Assembly (NCBI GenBank): GCA_011503125.2
Contig: WWBZ02000062.1
Span: forward strand, 2,604,001-2,668,000
Reading direction: 5' to 3'
DNA from: Botryosphaeria dothidea
Lineage: Eukaryota > Ascomycota > Dothideomycetes > Botryosphaeriales > Botryosphaeriaceae
DNA length: 64,000 bases
Positions 21,489-32,290 of this stretch are shown here, piece by piece. A program made the position numbers and the translations under genes. Below the pieces are notes generated by a model that had not been told where the DNA came from, ran no database searches, and was given only the letters and a program-made list of their open reading frames with translations. Position 1 is the first letter of the stretch. Each line of letters opens with the position of its first letter.

Positions 21489-23132
21489 ATGAGCATACAC
21501 TCATCAGCCGCGCCGAGCCCCGCGTCCGACGATACAGTTCCCGACCCTCTAATATGGGGATTCAATCCCGCAGGCAACCAAGGCGACTTTGCCCGCCTCG
21601 TCCCAAAAAGCCCGCTAGCCCGCCGCGCCTTTTCCGACGTCGTCCAGCAGATGCAGGAGGACCCGCACTGGAACGAGCATGCGCGCCGCTTTATTCAGTT
21701 TGCGGAGCACACCGGTTCTCATAGCGACTCGGATGCCACAACTATTGTCGATGACGGCATGCCGTCCCGCGATGTGCGGTGGTACGGGTACTATCGCCTG
21801 AACTGGGATATTGCGCCAGCCCGGCCTCGTCTTGGCTGGATTTTGGGAAGCTCCCGTCCAGACCAGGCCGATGCCGTCGATCTATTGCTTACTCCTCTTC
21901 CCGGGCAGTTTCGTGTCGCAGGCCGTCACTGTCGTCTCTCCCATAACTCCCAGAGCTGTGCCCTGCTCATTGCAGCAGATAACCACCGCGTAACCGTGGA
22001 TGGGATAGTGACGCTGCGTCACAATTCGCGCGTTGCCTACCGCAATACTGGTATCCTTATCCATGACCTCGCCTACACGCTTGAATTCACCGACCTTGAC
22101 CCTTCTATCTCTCGCGCTCAGATGCAAAAGAGTCTACACATTCAGTATGCCGACGATCGCCACCCTTCCGCACCCGTCCTTACCCCTACACCTAATGGAG
22201 CCGTTTCGGAATGCGGTGGCTATGTGGTGCACGCTGCCGTGGCCGGTGGCTCATTTGGTGCCGTTTCCTACGGTACACATGTCGGCACCGGTGCCCCAGT
22301 TGCCATCAAAAGGGTTAGAGCCTCTGCAGCCACTGATTACGAGATTTCGTTGTTGCGCTCGATGGACCATGTAAGTCGCGTCCTCCTGAGTTATCCTATC
22401 TTTATTCTATGGGTTGACCTAATTCTGCGGTAGGAGAATATCTGCCGCGTCGAAAAAGTATTGAACGCATCTGGCAACCTTGTGCGCAATCCTGTTGAAG
22501 ATCTCCTTATCGTTATAACCCCTATCGTAACGTGTACTCTTGTCGAGTATACGTCAATTCCTCTTCGGTCAGCTGAGATGCTCGCCGTTATGACCCAGTT
22601 CGTATCTAGACTTCAGTACATTCATCACCAGGGCGTTATGTATAGGGACATTAAACCTGCGAACGTAGGTGTTGTAGTACACCCGGAAAATCTTCGGATC
22701 ATTCTTCTTGACTTTGGCCATGCAACGAAGGATCTACAAAGCTCCGACCACATGAAAGGTACACTTCCGTACCTAGCTCCTGAGATTATCGCGCTTAAGA
22801 GGGGTCGTTCTTCAACCCTATACAAAAACTCCGTTGATGTGTGGGCTATGGGGCTCTGCATGTTTGGTCTGATCAGCCAGTCCAAAATTTCTTGGAAATA
22901 TGTGTCGGAGTCGCGATACGAGACCGTAACTGCGAAGCTAGAGCTGCTAAAGTCGAAATCTAACTACCTAGAGCAGAAGTGCATCGGGCTTGTCAGGAAA
23001 ATGGTTGCGTGGGATCCTGTCCATCGACCGACCGCCGCCGAGCTCATGGCTACTATACCCACTATCTCTCAGAGACCAGATGATACAAATAAGGCTATGC
23101 CACCACTAAAGAAGAATCGAAAAGGCATGTAG
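21489..23132 (+). CDS. Protein kinase with N-terminal FHA-like domain
   Basis: Exon 1 is 21489-22370 and exon 2 is 22434-23132. The intron 22371-22433 has a GTAAGT donor, a CTAAT branch point and a TAG acceptor. Product: 526 aa. Residues about 113-205 (LGWILGSSRPDQADAVDLLL, RVAGRHCRLSHNSQSCALLI) have the order of an FHA phosphopeptide-binding domain. The kinase domain follows: glycine loop GGSFGAVSYG (253-262), VAIK with Lys274, catalytic loop YRDIKPANV (Asp366, Lys368, Asn371; Tyr replaces the usual His), DFG 387-389 and APE 409-411. All catalytic residues are present, so it should be an active Ser/Thr kinase, probably in signalling or the DNA-damage response like other FHA kinases (inference). 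A very basic tail (KKNRKG) ends the protein. Confidence 0.85.
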
Positions 23133-23814
23133 GAGGCGGGTCGATTAGTTTTTTTTTAATTTAAGATAGGCCGAGTATAAGGAAAGCCAGTAACTAACAC
23201 TCGGATCTCGGTCGCTTATTGTTAGGATTTTAGTTACTTTATTTTCTTCCCCAGCAGTCTGCACATGCTATGCGAGATAATGCCGGTAGTATTGGCGGCA
23301 ATGGTTGAAAGCGACTGCGCAGCTGGCAGGTCGAGATGGAGCTAGCATGTAGGCAGGCAAATTACGGACAATATTTCCTTCGTCTCACTCCAACTTATCT
23401 CCTGCAGCATAAATGCACCGACACTATTCTAAATTTAGCCTCCTGACATAAAGCTCTCCAGAGTCGTCGACCCTATGCCATGCCAAGATTCTGTCTTAAT
23501 ATCTAACGCAATACGCGCACGTCCTCTCCAACTTGTGCTTCTGCGCTTCGTGCATGCGCCCTTCGTATCACTTCTACAGCTCGAGGCACGCTTCCCCTGG
23601 AAATATCGAACTCGAGAGCTAGCAATTAGAGAGTAGGGACCACTGGCAAGCCGGTGGGCCGGCCACGCCTTTATCTTGAGGTGGGGCCTACTGCCGCTGC
23701 TGCCGATGAGACGAATAAGAAGGTTTTCGGGAGGATCGGTCTGAAACTCTGTAAAAAGTTCCATCGATTGCCACGAGGAATTGGATATTTAACGTTCTGC
23801 GCTATCCTAGGTGT
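23133..23814. other. Intergenic, no supported gene
   Basis: Follows the kinase gene; contains a T8 run at 23151 that could be in its 3' end. Short frames on both strands lack motifs and splice support. Confidence 0.5.
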
Positions 23815-23819
23815 AGTTA

Positions 23820-24070
23820 TGTCAGACTATTTTGCCCTACTATATCAGGCATTATATTCTTTCGGGCATTAAGATCAGTAGCTACTCTTTGCCACCTCCT
23901 CACTACTCTTCATATTCACAAGCTTCGGATATCAACATCGGCTTCTATTCTCCTCGGTTATTCAAACACTCTTTTATGTATATAAGTAAGCCTAACGACC
24001 TCCCTCTTAGGAGAAAGGCAGAATCTACTCTCTTTTCTGACCTTACAACTCTTCACTCTAAAATCCAACA
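23820..24070 (+). mobile_element. Solo LTR, Copia-1 family (divergent)
   Basis: TGTCAGACTATTTTGCCC...AAATCCAACA with a perfect 5-bp target duplication AGTTA (23815-23819 and 24071-24075). Its second half (TATATAAGTAAGCC to the end) is close to the Copia-1 LTR; the first half is much altered, so it is an older or sub-family copy. Confidence 0.85.
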
Positions 24071-24245
24071 AGTTACTATGCGTGTGACCTGATAACTGCT
24101 GTCCGAGGGTTCGGAGGGATCACTTAGGGAACTTGGAACGAATATGGTTTAGTGTTCGGAAGGTTGGCGAGAGAAAACCCAAAGACCTGTCGAACACGCA
24201 AGATCGTTTGTAAGCTGATTCTGGAGACCCATATATAAGTTCTCT

Positions 24246-25340
24246 TTACAGCAAAAAATTGCACAGGTTATTTACAAAAGTTTCCTTCTCTTTATCCTCC
24301 ACAGCAATTTTCCATTCTTTTAAATCCAGGTCGTACGAAATAGCGTTGAGACGTGCAGCTTTGTAATCCTCTAAAAGATGTGCGAAATGCTGAAAATTTT
24401 CTTGAAGACGCCTTTTCATGTTCTGCAGCTCCGTAGCTTTTTTCGCACGCTCTTTCCACTTGCCGCAAGGAGAGTAGACCCTGCGCAAAATCTCTTTTAA
24501 ATTTTGTTCTAGCCTGCATCTTGGACCTTCCTCTTGAGTTCGAAACATATAGCATGGATGAAATGCCTGGATGATCTCAATACTGTGGCCATGGAGGGCT
24601 TTGCTTTTCACTTCGAAACTCTCTGCTCCGACTGCCGATGAAGAGAGGTCGCAGGCCACCGGGTCATAGAAGTATCCCCATTCCTCTGTTTGCTCCCTAT
24701 TCGTTGTGCACTGGCATGAAACTACCGCCGGCGGTCGAAATATACGGATGAACGCCACCGTAAGGTCAAAAGCCTGTTTTAGAGCGACACGTCTTCTTGG
24801 AACCGACATGGCTGCTATGTCCATTTTGGTGAAGAACGGAAAAGTATCGAGGATAACCACATCTTCGAGTTCGGGGCCGAAAAGGATTAATAGTTCTCGT
24901 AGATAGCCAAGCGTAGATGATTGTATCATATCATCGTAGGGATAAACATGATCCTCGCAAGGGTTCAAAAGTAGAAGAGGCGGGAAGTGGAGATTCCCAT
25001 GAAGTAGCTTTTTGAAGTTTATAAACTTCTGTTCGCTAATCTCCCATAGTTTGCAAAATGTTTTAACCTAATGGAAATATTCATGGGCTTCTGGAACCGA
25101 CGATTGCTGGTAGTTTTCGGCTAGACCAGGTTCGAGTGTGTCGGAAACGAAATCGCCAAACTGAGTTGATGGACTTGAAAGCTCGAATGGATTTCCTGTG
25201 ATCCGGCCGTTGGTGATACTCTGACGAAGCCTCGCTCTTTCCCAGCGTTGAGGGTCTTCCGGGTCCTCGTATCGCTCGACATAATCGTTAAGTGAGAAGG
25301 ATGAAAAAGAAACTATTACGTCAGACGGGTCAGTAGCCAT
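24246..25340 (-). pseudogene. Unknown protein gene split by one in-frame TAG
   Basis: A 365-codon frame from the ATG at 25340 to 24246 is open except for a single TAG at 25068-25070 (codon 91). Sequence continues protein-like across it (EAHEYFH, then VKTFCKLWEISEQKF, HFPPLLLLNPCEDHVYPYDD). No GT-AG pair removes the stop without being too short (34 nt at best), so I read it as a recent nonsense change. The stop is what CAG to TAG would give. The middle contains LLLNPCEDHVYPYD and a Rossmann-like segment (EDVVILDTFPFF); the C-terminus is a basic coiled coil. The enzyme-like look suggests a nucleic-acid or nucleotide enzyme, but I cannot assign a family. Confidence 0.55.
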
Positions 25341-26587
25341 TACCGACTGAGAATGAGGACGGAAAGAAGTGAAGAGTAAGATCCAAAAAGAAATCACGAG
25401 CAGTCATTTTTCTGCGGGCCTCCATCTTCCTAGATTATTATATAGAGCCGGAGCTGCTTCAGAGTAGAAGAGAGATTCTATTGCGGGGGTGGTGGAAAGG
25501 ACGGAACGAAGGGATAAGATGAGGTAATGGGGCGAAGGGATGGAACGGAGGGGCGGAACGAAGGGATTGTAGAAGAGTGTAAGATCCTACTAAACGAGTA
25601 TCCCTAGCTAATTGAACACATTCTAGACAAAGCTACTGCTTTTTCTTCCTCCCTTCTTAATCATATTACGGTTAAAGTTTCCATGAAAGACGGTCTTTAA
25701 TCTTTGCAGTGACAAACGAACAGGTCATCTGACGACGGAAGATCTTTCGTAAGCTCAGGAACTGTCTTTAACTAGATTACAAAATGGGATCGTGTTAGAT
25801 CGTCCCTCCAACCACACTCAAGAGGCTAGATAAGTTCGCAATGGCATCACGGGCTCCTCCCTCTTTCCACCGTGTGGCAATACGTCTAAAGTTGTTATTT
25901 AGCTGTCCGGTAAACTTATATAGTGCGGAGTCGAACGAATATCGGAATCGGATAGTCTTTTCGAAGAGCAATCCATGCGCGCGCACGAAACAGTTCTCGA
26001 AGGGCAATGTTCATCACCGATCCACGGTCGGACGGGCCGATCAAAGAATTAAAAAGAGAAAAGATAGCCTAGAATGCTCCGTAAAACGGGTTCAGTGACG
26101 AGAGCGGACGATAGAGATAAGAGAGTTACCGAGAGCGTCAAGTCTAGTAAGGCAAGCTAGACGATAGTAGGGAACGTCGATGGCTCGAATGCAATCTACG
26201 GCGCTGTTGTACAATTGATAAACGACTATGGCCGTGCAACCGTGGCCGGATTTCCCCGCTCTTCCTCGCTTTCCATGGCAAATCATCCAAGGTCACCAAA
26301 AATTTCTCCTAAATTGGACGGAAAGTCGGAACGGTCCTATAAAAAGTTCCGGTGATCCCGTAGAAAAGACAAAAGGAGCTCAGCAATCACTTTAGAGGTG
26401 CAGTAGGTGACCTAGAAGGCATTCAGGAAGATACTTGCTGTGGTAACACTAGACACGCTCCCGCATGTAATTACTTGACGAAAAGTCTTTAACCCTACTG
26501 AATTAGGAATAAGCGATACAGCGTTATTCCACGAGGCTAGGTTACGTGAGGAATTTCACCAAAGCATAGAAGGCATAGACGTAATTG
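25341..26587. other. Intergenic with possible transposase/helicase debris
   Basis: On the minus strand a 70-codon frame (25795-26007) contains FRRIATRW, resembling the C-terminal block of IS5/PIF-like transposases. Another (26092-26286) contains RGRAGKSGHGCTAIVVY, resembling motif VI of a helicase. Both are short and isolated. A simple GGAACGAAGGGA-type repeat lies at about 25500-25570. Nothing complete is seen. Confidence 0.35.
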
Positions 26588-26589
26588 AT

Positions 26590-26760
26590 GGAAAATGAGC
26601 TCAATCACCTCCGTTATCTGTTATTGGATAGCATATTAGCTTAGTCATTCATTCTGAGACGTCTTGGGAGCAACACCACGAGCGCCTCAGCAACCAAGCA
26701 ATCAAAGTCATTCATTCATCGATTCCGACCGATCAAGCGCAAATTCCATCAGTAATTCAA
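26590..26760 (+). repeat. Dispersed repeat R, copy 3
   Basis: Starts GAAAATGAGCTCAATCACC, then ATATTAGCTTAGTCATTC, GAGACGTCTTGGG, ACCACGAGCGCCTCAG and AACCAAGCAATCAA. The part from 26633 on is repeated at 27306 in the same direction. Confidence 0.75.
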
Positions 26761-26968
26761 GAATGGAATTTTATGGAAGTGTAGAAGTACCACTCTCGCG
26801 AAACCTGAATTGGCACGTGTGGTAAAGCAACTAACTGCTATAAGCAGCGTCGGCGTATGTACAACCATCCCTTCTGCACTCGCATTCCTTGCTAAAGAGG
26901 GCACTTATTAGTCAATGAATTGATGCTTAGGATATAAGACTAGTAACCTAAAAAAAGCAAGACGGAGA

Positions 26969-27208
26969 TGTTGGATTTGAGAGTGAAGAGTTGTGAGGTC
27001 AGAAAAGAGAGTAGATTCTGCCTATCTCCTGAGAGGGAGGTCGGTAGGCTTGCTTATATACACGAGTGATGACTACATAACCGAGGATACTAAAGATCCG
27101 AGAGAGAGTGCCGATGCGGGGTTGGGCATCAAAGAGTGTTGTTGTATAAAGGATAGAACATTCGAGATAACTGAGATGCCTGAGGTAGTAAGGCAAGAAA
27201 GTCTGACA
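26969..27208 (-). mobile_element. Solo LTR, Copia-1 family, inverted
   Basis: Reverse complement of the Copia-1 LTR, 240 bp, from TGTTGGATTTGAGAG to AGTCTGACA; very close to the copy at 36907. No 5-bp duplication at its ends. It is followed immediately by a direct LTR fragment, so the site has been rearranged. Confidence 0.85.
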
Positions 27209-27307
27209 CTTATGTATATAAGCAAACCTACCGACCTCCCTTTCAGGAGATAGGCAGAATCTACACTCTTTTCTGACCTCACCATTCTTCACCACCAAAA
27301 CTCAACA
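27209..27307 (+). mobile_element. LTR 3' fragment, Copia-1 family
   Basis: TATGTATATAAGCAAACC to ACTCAACA equals the last ~95 bp of the Copia-1 LTR in plus orientation. It abuts the inverted LTR on its left and the second copy of repeat R on its right. Confidence 0.75.
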
Positions 27308-27430
27308 TATTAGCTTAGTCATTCATTCTGAGACGTCTTGGGGATCAATACCACGAGCGCCTCAGTAACCAAGCAATCAAGTCATTCATTCATCTATTCA
27401 GACCGATCAAGCGCGAATTCCATCAACCAT
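27304..27430 (+). repeat. Dispersed repeat R, copy 4 (direct duplicate of 26633-26760)
   Basis: ATATTAGCTTAGTCATTC through CGAATTCCATCA repeats the block at 26633-26753 with few changes. The two copies flank the LTR pair, so this is a duplication or recombination scar. Confidence 0.75.
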
Positions 27431-27520
27431 CAATAATTACCAAAATAAAGCCTTTTACGATTGAGTGAAGAGTAGAAGAACTAACTATCCATTTACGTCA
27501 TCATCCCACCTCTTGCGCCA

Positions 27521-30141
27521 TCACCTTTTCCTTTTTCTATCTCTTCCTAGCACTGGCTTATCCTGTTCTTGTGCCATCTCTTCTCGATCTTCCTCTTGCT
27601 CTCTTTGCAGCTTGATCTTCTGCCTCACTCGCTCCCTCTCCTCCACCCGTCGCTCTATCTCTCGCTCCATCTCTCTCTTCATCTCCTCCCTCTCCTCCCT
27701 CTCTCGCTCCCTCTCTCGCTCCCTCTCTCGCTCCCTCTCTCGCTCCCTCTCTCGCTCCCTCTCCTCCCTCTCCTCCCTCTCTCGCTCCATCTCTCTCTTC
27801 ATCTCCTCCACTTGCAGCCTCATCTCCTCGATTTCCATTGTCGTCCCTTCCCTCCTCCGTGTTGGTTCATGCAACAGATTACCACTATTTGTGGTATTAG
27901 GAACAGGATCGTTGAAGCCGTAGAAGTCTGTATTGACTCTTTGTTTCCCTTCACTTAATGACCAAGCCTTATACAACTGTATATCGTGTGTATAGATTTC
28001 TGCAGTGAGCTCCTCGGGCTCTATGACGACATGAAAGAGATGTGATTTGATTTTCTCATCTAATTAGTAAAATAAGTTAGTATTATATACAAACCCTTGT
28101 AACAGAGAAAAGATAGTAAGGAAGTTTACCTAAAATCTTGACTTCTCGAAGCGCAGCTCTGGGACAAAAGTTGAGAATAATGTAGTCGTCCATGATCTCC
28201 CATCTTTGATACTTGCCACCACTAGCAAATCGAGTAATATGCTCAGCGATTCTAGTATTACTTCCGCACTGCAATACTTCGATCCCCCACTTTTTATCAG
28301 AGATGTAGAAGTCGATTCGGCCGTCTTTGGAGTGGGAATACTCGGATAGAATAGGGAGATAATAGAGCTCACGGTTTAGACAGCAATATAGCTCATGTTG
28401 AAAGGCAGCTTCCGGAATACCCCAGCTTCCACTAGACTGGGAATATCGGCGGTCCTGGAGGGCACTTGGGCTGAATCGAGCAATTGCATTGGTGCAAATC
28501 TGCAGGAGACTTAGATCCTTCAACACAGTATCTGGCTCTCGACCTGGGAAAAGGCGGCGATAGGCGACTCGTCGATGTAGTGGAGATGGAAAAGTAAACC
28601 TCGTATCTTTAGTCCCAGTTATTGGCGTTTCGGTGTGTAGTAAGCCCGCTTTATGACATATCGCGAATGCGTCAAAGTCTTTTTGTTGGCGGATTAGCCC
28701 ATCTGGTTGCTTAGCGACTTCGCGTAGCGCCTTTTTTATATCTAGAATTCGAATATCGCTGAACTCAGGGTTGTGGAGACATTTTTCTATATGGCCCTCG
28801 CACCGAGGCGACCAGACACCTCTACCCCAACAGCTAAGCCATTCCACGAAGCTATCTTCATGCTGGACGATTAGTTCGTGAAGAAACTCTGGCGACAACG
28901 TCTGAGGTATAGGGATACTAGTCTTTTAAACTTTCAGTAAAGCCCAAACTCTATTATGTATAATTACGACTTACCTCTCGACAAAAAGTTTGTACGTGCG
29001 ATAGTAGCACGCCAAGCATACCTGGATGACCACCTGTAGCGTGGTGGAGGTATTTAATAACTCCATCCTTGAGCTGGCATCTGTGGTATAGGGCGAACTT
29101 CCTAAGCATAGCGTCCGTATCATCTTGCGTGAATAGCATATATGGACTCCCAGGCATAGAAGGACGTAGCTCGATACGTTGCATGTTATGGATTAGTCGC
29201 GCCTGGGATTCAACCAAGCTTTCCCGTTGTGGGGAGATCCCGGCAGCACCATAGACACAGACAAGGATATACAAATCCCCATCCCTCATATTATGGTAGT
29301 TCTTCCACATCGACCATAGAGTGTCTTCTTCATATGACCTTTGAGCTTCATCGATAAGGTAGATCGTCCGAGCTTTAGGATTACAAGGACGGGATTCAGC
29401 ATTCCGTTCTCGCCATCTTGTTTTCTCCTGTGCAAGGTATTCCTTATATGGGAGACAATTGCGGTCCTGTCTCGATTCCCACTCAATGTACACTGGCTCG
29501 AGGTCCAACTCTTGATAAGTAATGCGATGGCCAAGTAGTTTAAGCAGTGTTGTTTTCCCGACCATAGGTGTTGCGCGAATAACTATAACCGCGCAGTTAC
29601 GCGCGCGTTGTAGGACGGCGGTGACTAGCTCGTCTCGCTCGGAGGGATAGTCGCAACAATGGTACCAAGGGTCTTCGCGATGTGGCTCATGATCGAACAT
29701 AGAGTGCCCGCACATGAGACAGTTGTCGACTAAATCTTTGAAGGTTCCGTCGCGACAAGGGCACTCTCGGCAAGGCCAAAAAGCTTTCGTGATATTGCTG
29801 GGAACAGGACTTGCCAAATGAGACTTGGTGATTGTTTGAACCGGTTCCTTCTTACTAGAGTCTTGAGGCGAGGTTTGGTTGCTGGGGTCTTGAGGCGGAA
29901 GTTGGTTGCTAGGGTCTTGAGATGGGGTTTTATCGCTGGGATCTCGAGCTATGGGAGACTCCTTTGGTGTCCTCTGTGTAGAAGATTGAGCTCCATCAAG
30001 TTGGTAAAGCTGCTTCGGAGCGGCGGGGTCTAGAGATTTGAAGGATTGTTTGACTTTCTTAGACGGTTTGAAAGGAAGCTGTAACCCTTTAGCCTGTGCC
30101 GTAGATAGAAGACGGCTCTGAGATCTAGTCGTTACGGGCAT
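27521..30141 (-). CDS. Crinkler-type protein: P-loop NTPase plus PD-(D/E)XK-like nuclease and long charged coiled coil
   Basis: Three exons read cleanly: 30141-28975, 28901-28130 and 28059-27521. The introns (28974-28902, 28129-28060) have GTAAGT/GTAAAC donors; the second has CTAAC near its acceptor. The product is 825 aa with no stop. Residues 1-120 are a basic, Ser/Pro-rich head with QDPSNQ repeats. 124-154 is a Cys/His cluster (CRECPC...CLMCGH...H). 190-197 is a Walker A (TPMVGKTT), 261-267 a Walker B (YLIDEAQ), and TGGHPG at 369-374 matches STAND/AAA-type ATPases. In exon 2, AFQHELY (556-562), GRIDFYI (583-589) and WGIEVLQCG (594-602) match the nuclease of fungal Crinkler (CRN) proteins. 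Residues 655 on (HVVIEPEELTAEIYTHDIQLY) fit the usual CRN end. It then adds a long Arg/Glu coiled coil. CRNs are known as effector or conflict proteins acting in the nucleus; this role here is inference. Confidence 0.8.
27690..27795 (-). repeat. Period-12 tandem repeat encoding an RERE tract
   Basis: CTCTCTCGCTCC-type units repeat about eight times. Read on the minus strand they encode alternating Arg and Glu in the Crinkler-type protein's coiled coil. Unit length keeps frame, so copy number can vary without breaking the gene. Confidence 0.9.
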
Positions 30142-31260
30142 TTTCTAGGTTAGAAAAACTGTTGCAGTCATCTCAGTAGAGAAACTAGAGGGTGTTTTTA
30201 TTCTTTAAAAATTATAGCGTTCCTTTATTATGCCTACGTTAATAACGTACGAATAAAGAAACGAAGTGTCTAGAAATCCCTAGTGCTGCAAACAGTAATA
30301 GATCTATGGAAGAAAAGTTCTATTATTACCTAAGATAAAAGAATTTGTTGAATCCTAGTAAAAAGTATAGATAAAGAATGTATTGTTTGCTTGAAAGCGT
30401 AAATAATAGTGAAGAACTTTCTTTTATTACGTTAATAATGATTTATACACTAGCCGGCCTTAGCAAACTATAGGAATAAAGAACACCCTTTTATCACTTA
30501 TGTGAGCCAAGGACATCCTAGAAATAGTTAGTGATGGAATGCATGGACTGTAGTGGAGGCCATGGGCCTGGAATGACTCTTTCTTTGTTCTCTTTGTTCA
30601 CTCATATCTCCAAGACCATTGGCAGATTAGCTCTAATAGCTCGCTCAACGAGCAGAGCTTGGCAGTTGGGTATATCAACCCCTGCCAACTCTCTCTTCAA
30701 TCGATCATCCTTTCGCACCACATCCATCAGTTAGAGAATCGAATAGGTAGGAATGGAAAAACATTGTGTCCCTTACCGAGACAGTCCTTTTTCTACTAGG
30801 CCTACAACCCATCGCTTAGCAGCAGCTACACCTGTCGGCTACGCTCAACATCGCTACAGATAATATCTCTAATACGGCCCATATAGTGTAGTGGGCTACG
30901 CCCGCCCTATGCATTAAAGGTCGCGATGTCGGTTCGCTGGCTAAGATGGCGGCAGAGGCGAGAGCTGCTCTTTTAATATGATCTTCCGCTTACCTTATCG
31001 AGAGAAATAACTGAAGAAAAGGTGCTAGCGCAAGTTTACTACGTGCATTTAAGATATAGCGATAGTCGAATACCCGATAAGCGGAGGTTGTGGAGGTAAG
31101 GTATGTGGTCGGTATAAGATCCGGCGTTAGGCTGTTTTAAGCAAGTGGGTTGTTTATATAGGGAGTGAAGTTTATCGTAGATTGGCATAAGGAGGAGGAG
31201 GGTAGGTGACCCGGTACCCTCTTATGTAGTAGCTATATAACAAATTTTCGGTACTGACCC
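30142..31260. other. Intergenic AT-rich stretch
   Basis: Upstream of the Crinkler-type gene. TA-rich, with no frame above 67 codons and no recognisable transposon domain. Composition resembles RIP-affected DNA. The CRN promoter would lie near 30142-30500. Confidence 0.5.
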
Positions 31261-31830
31261 TTGGTTCGACCAGACCATGTTCCTCCCAACAGGCTATCAT
31301 CCCCGAAGCTTGTGCGCACAAGGTCCGGAAACAATAATTTGTATCCTGATCTTAGAACTTCGACGTTTGTTGCAATCCCACCCACGTCTGGCACGGTTGT
31401 ACCGCCAACGCCTTACAAATCGGCGCCAGCAATAGTGGCATCCGAGGAAGACACAGCCCTAGACCAAGCTATTAGACAGTTCGAGTTGACTCTCGTTCCT
31501 CTCCACCCCGCGGACCATTAAGTTATCCTATCCATAGACGTACATAGCTCTCAAGGTACTATATTTAGTTCCATCCCCGCCTACAGCGCCGAAGAGCGCG
31601 TGCTAAAGATAGCCACACGTGCCATCTGCTAGAGATTAGGGTTCGACTAGGAAGCGCAGTCCTAGAAGCTTAAAGTCTAGTTAAATGGTACTAGACAAAA
31701 GGCGTTGAATAGCGCGAGAAAAGATGGACGCTGCTGGTTTTCTTATTGTTGCTATCGAGGCCTGCTATATACGTGCAATTATCGAATTTACGGAAATACG
31801 CATAAACGGGGTAAATGAGCTATGTAGGGT
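31261..31830 (+). pseudogene. Degraded coding-like stretch
   Basis: An open frame (31261-31521, no ATG start) ends in TAA. The same region continues in coding-like form (SSIPAYSAEERVLKIATRAI, then blocks split by four TAG codons, then NSARKDGRCWFSYCCY). TAG in place of Gln/Trp suggests a RIP-inactivated gene or transposon. Family not recognised. Confidence 0.3.
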
Positions 31831-32290
31831 GAGGTGCATGATGCTGGTAATGATGATCCATATAAGCCGTCAGCCTTAATAAACTATGGGGACAAAGAGT
31901 GCTATTCTACGCTAAGCTACATTAGGACCATAGTTTATTCAAGCCTCAACACGCTGTATAGTTAAAGATCGCCTTGATTTTTGTATTATAGTATAGGAAT
32001 TAGAGAAAGAATAGCTAAAGAATAAACTCACGCTAACGGTAATTCTATAGATACTGGAGGGAAGACTCAATTTACTGATTAGTTGAAGTTGTTTCGGTAC
32101 GGTGGGTTTTTCGCCACGCAGGGAGGGAGGTTAGAGAGAAAAGAGGGGAAAAGGAAAAATAATAGTATAGTGCCAGCCTTTACTTTCAATAACTATTTAG
32201 TTATAGAGAATATGACTACCTTAAATGCGCTTCGCCCATATAAATTATTTCGGACGTAGATCTGAGCCATGATTCGTGGTTACTGCAAAA
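31831..32290. other. Intergenic
   Basis: TA-rich, no frame, no motif found; lies downstream of the F-box gene on the minus strand. Confidence 0.5.

Noticed and set aside
27690..27795. Possible CRISPR-like or satellite array
   Set aside because: Units are contiguous without spacers and encode RERE in frame; a coding microsatellite.
27569..27958. Leu/Ser-rich frames on the plus strand
   Set aside because: They are the complement of the RERE repeat of the Crinkler-type gene, whose minus-strand frame is supported by splicing.
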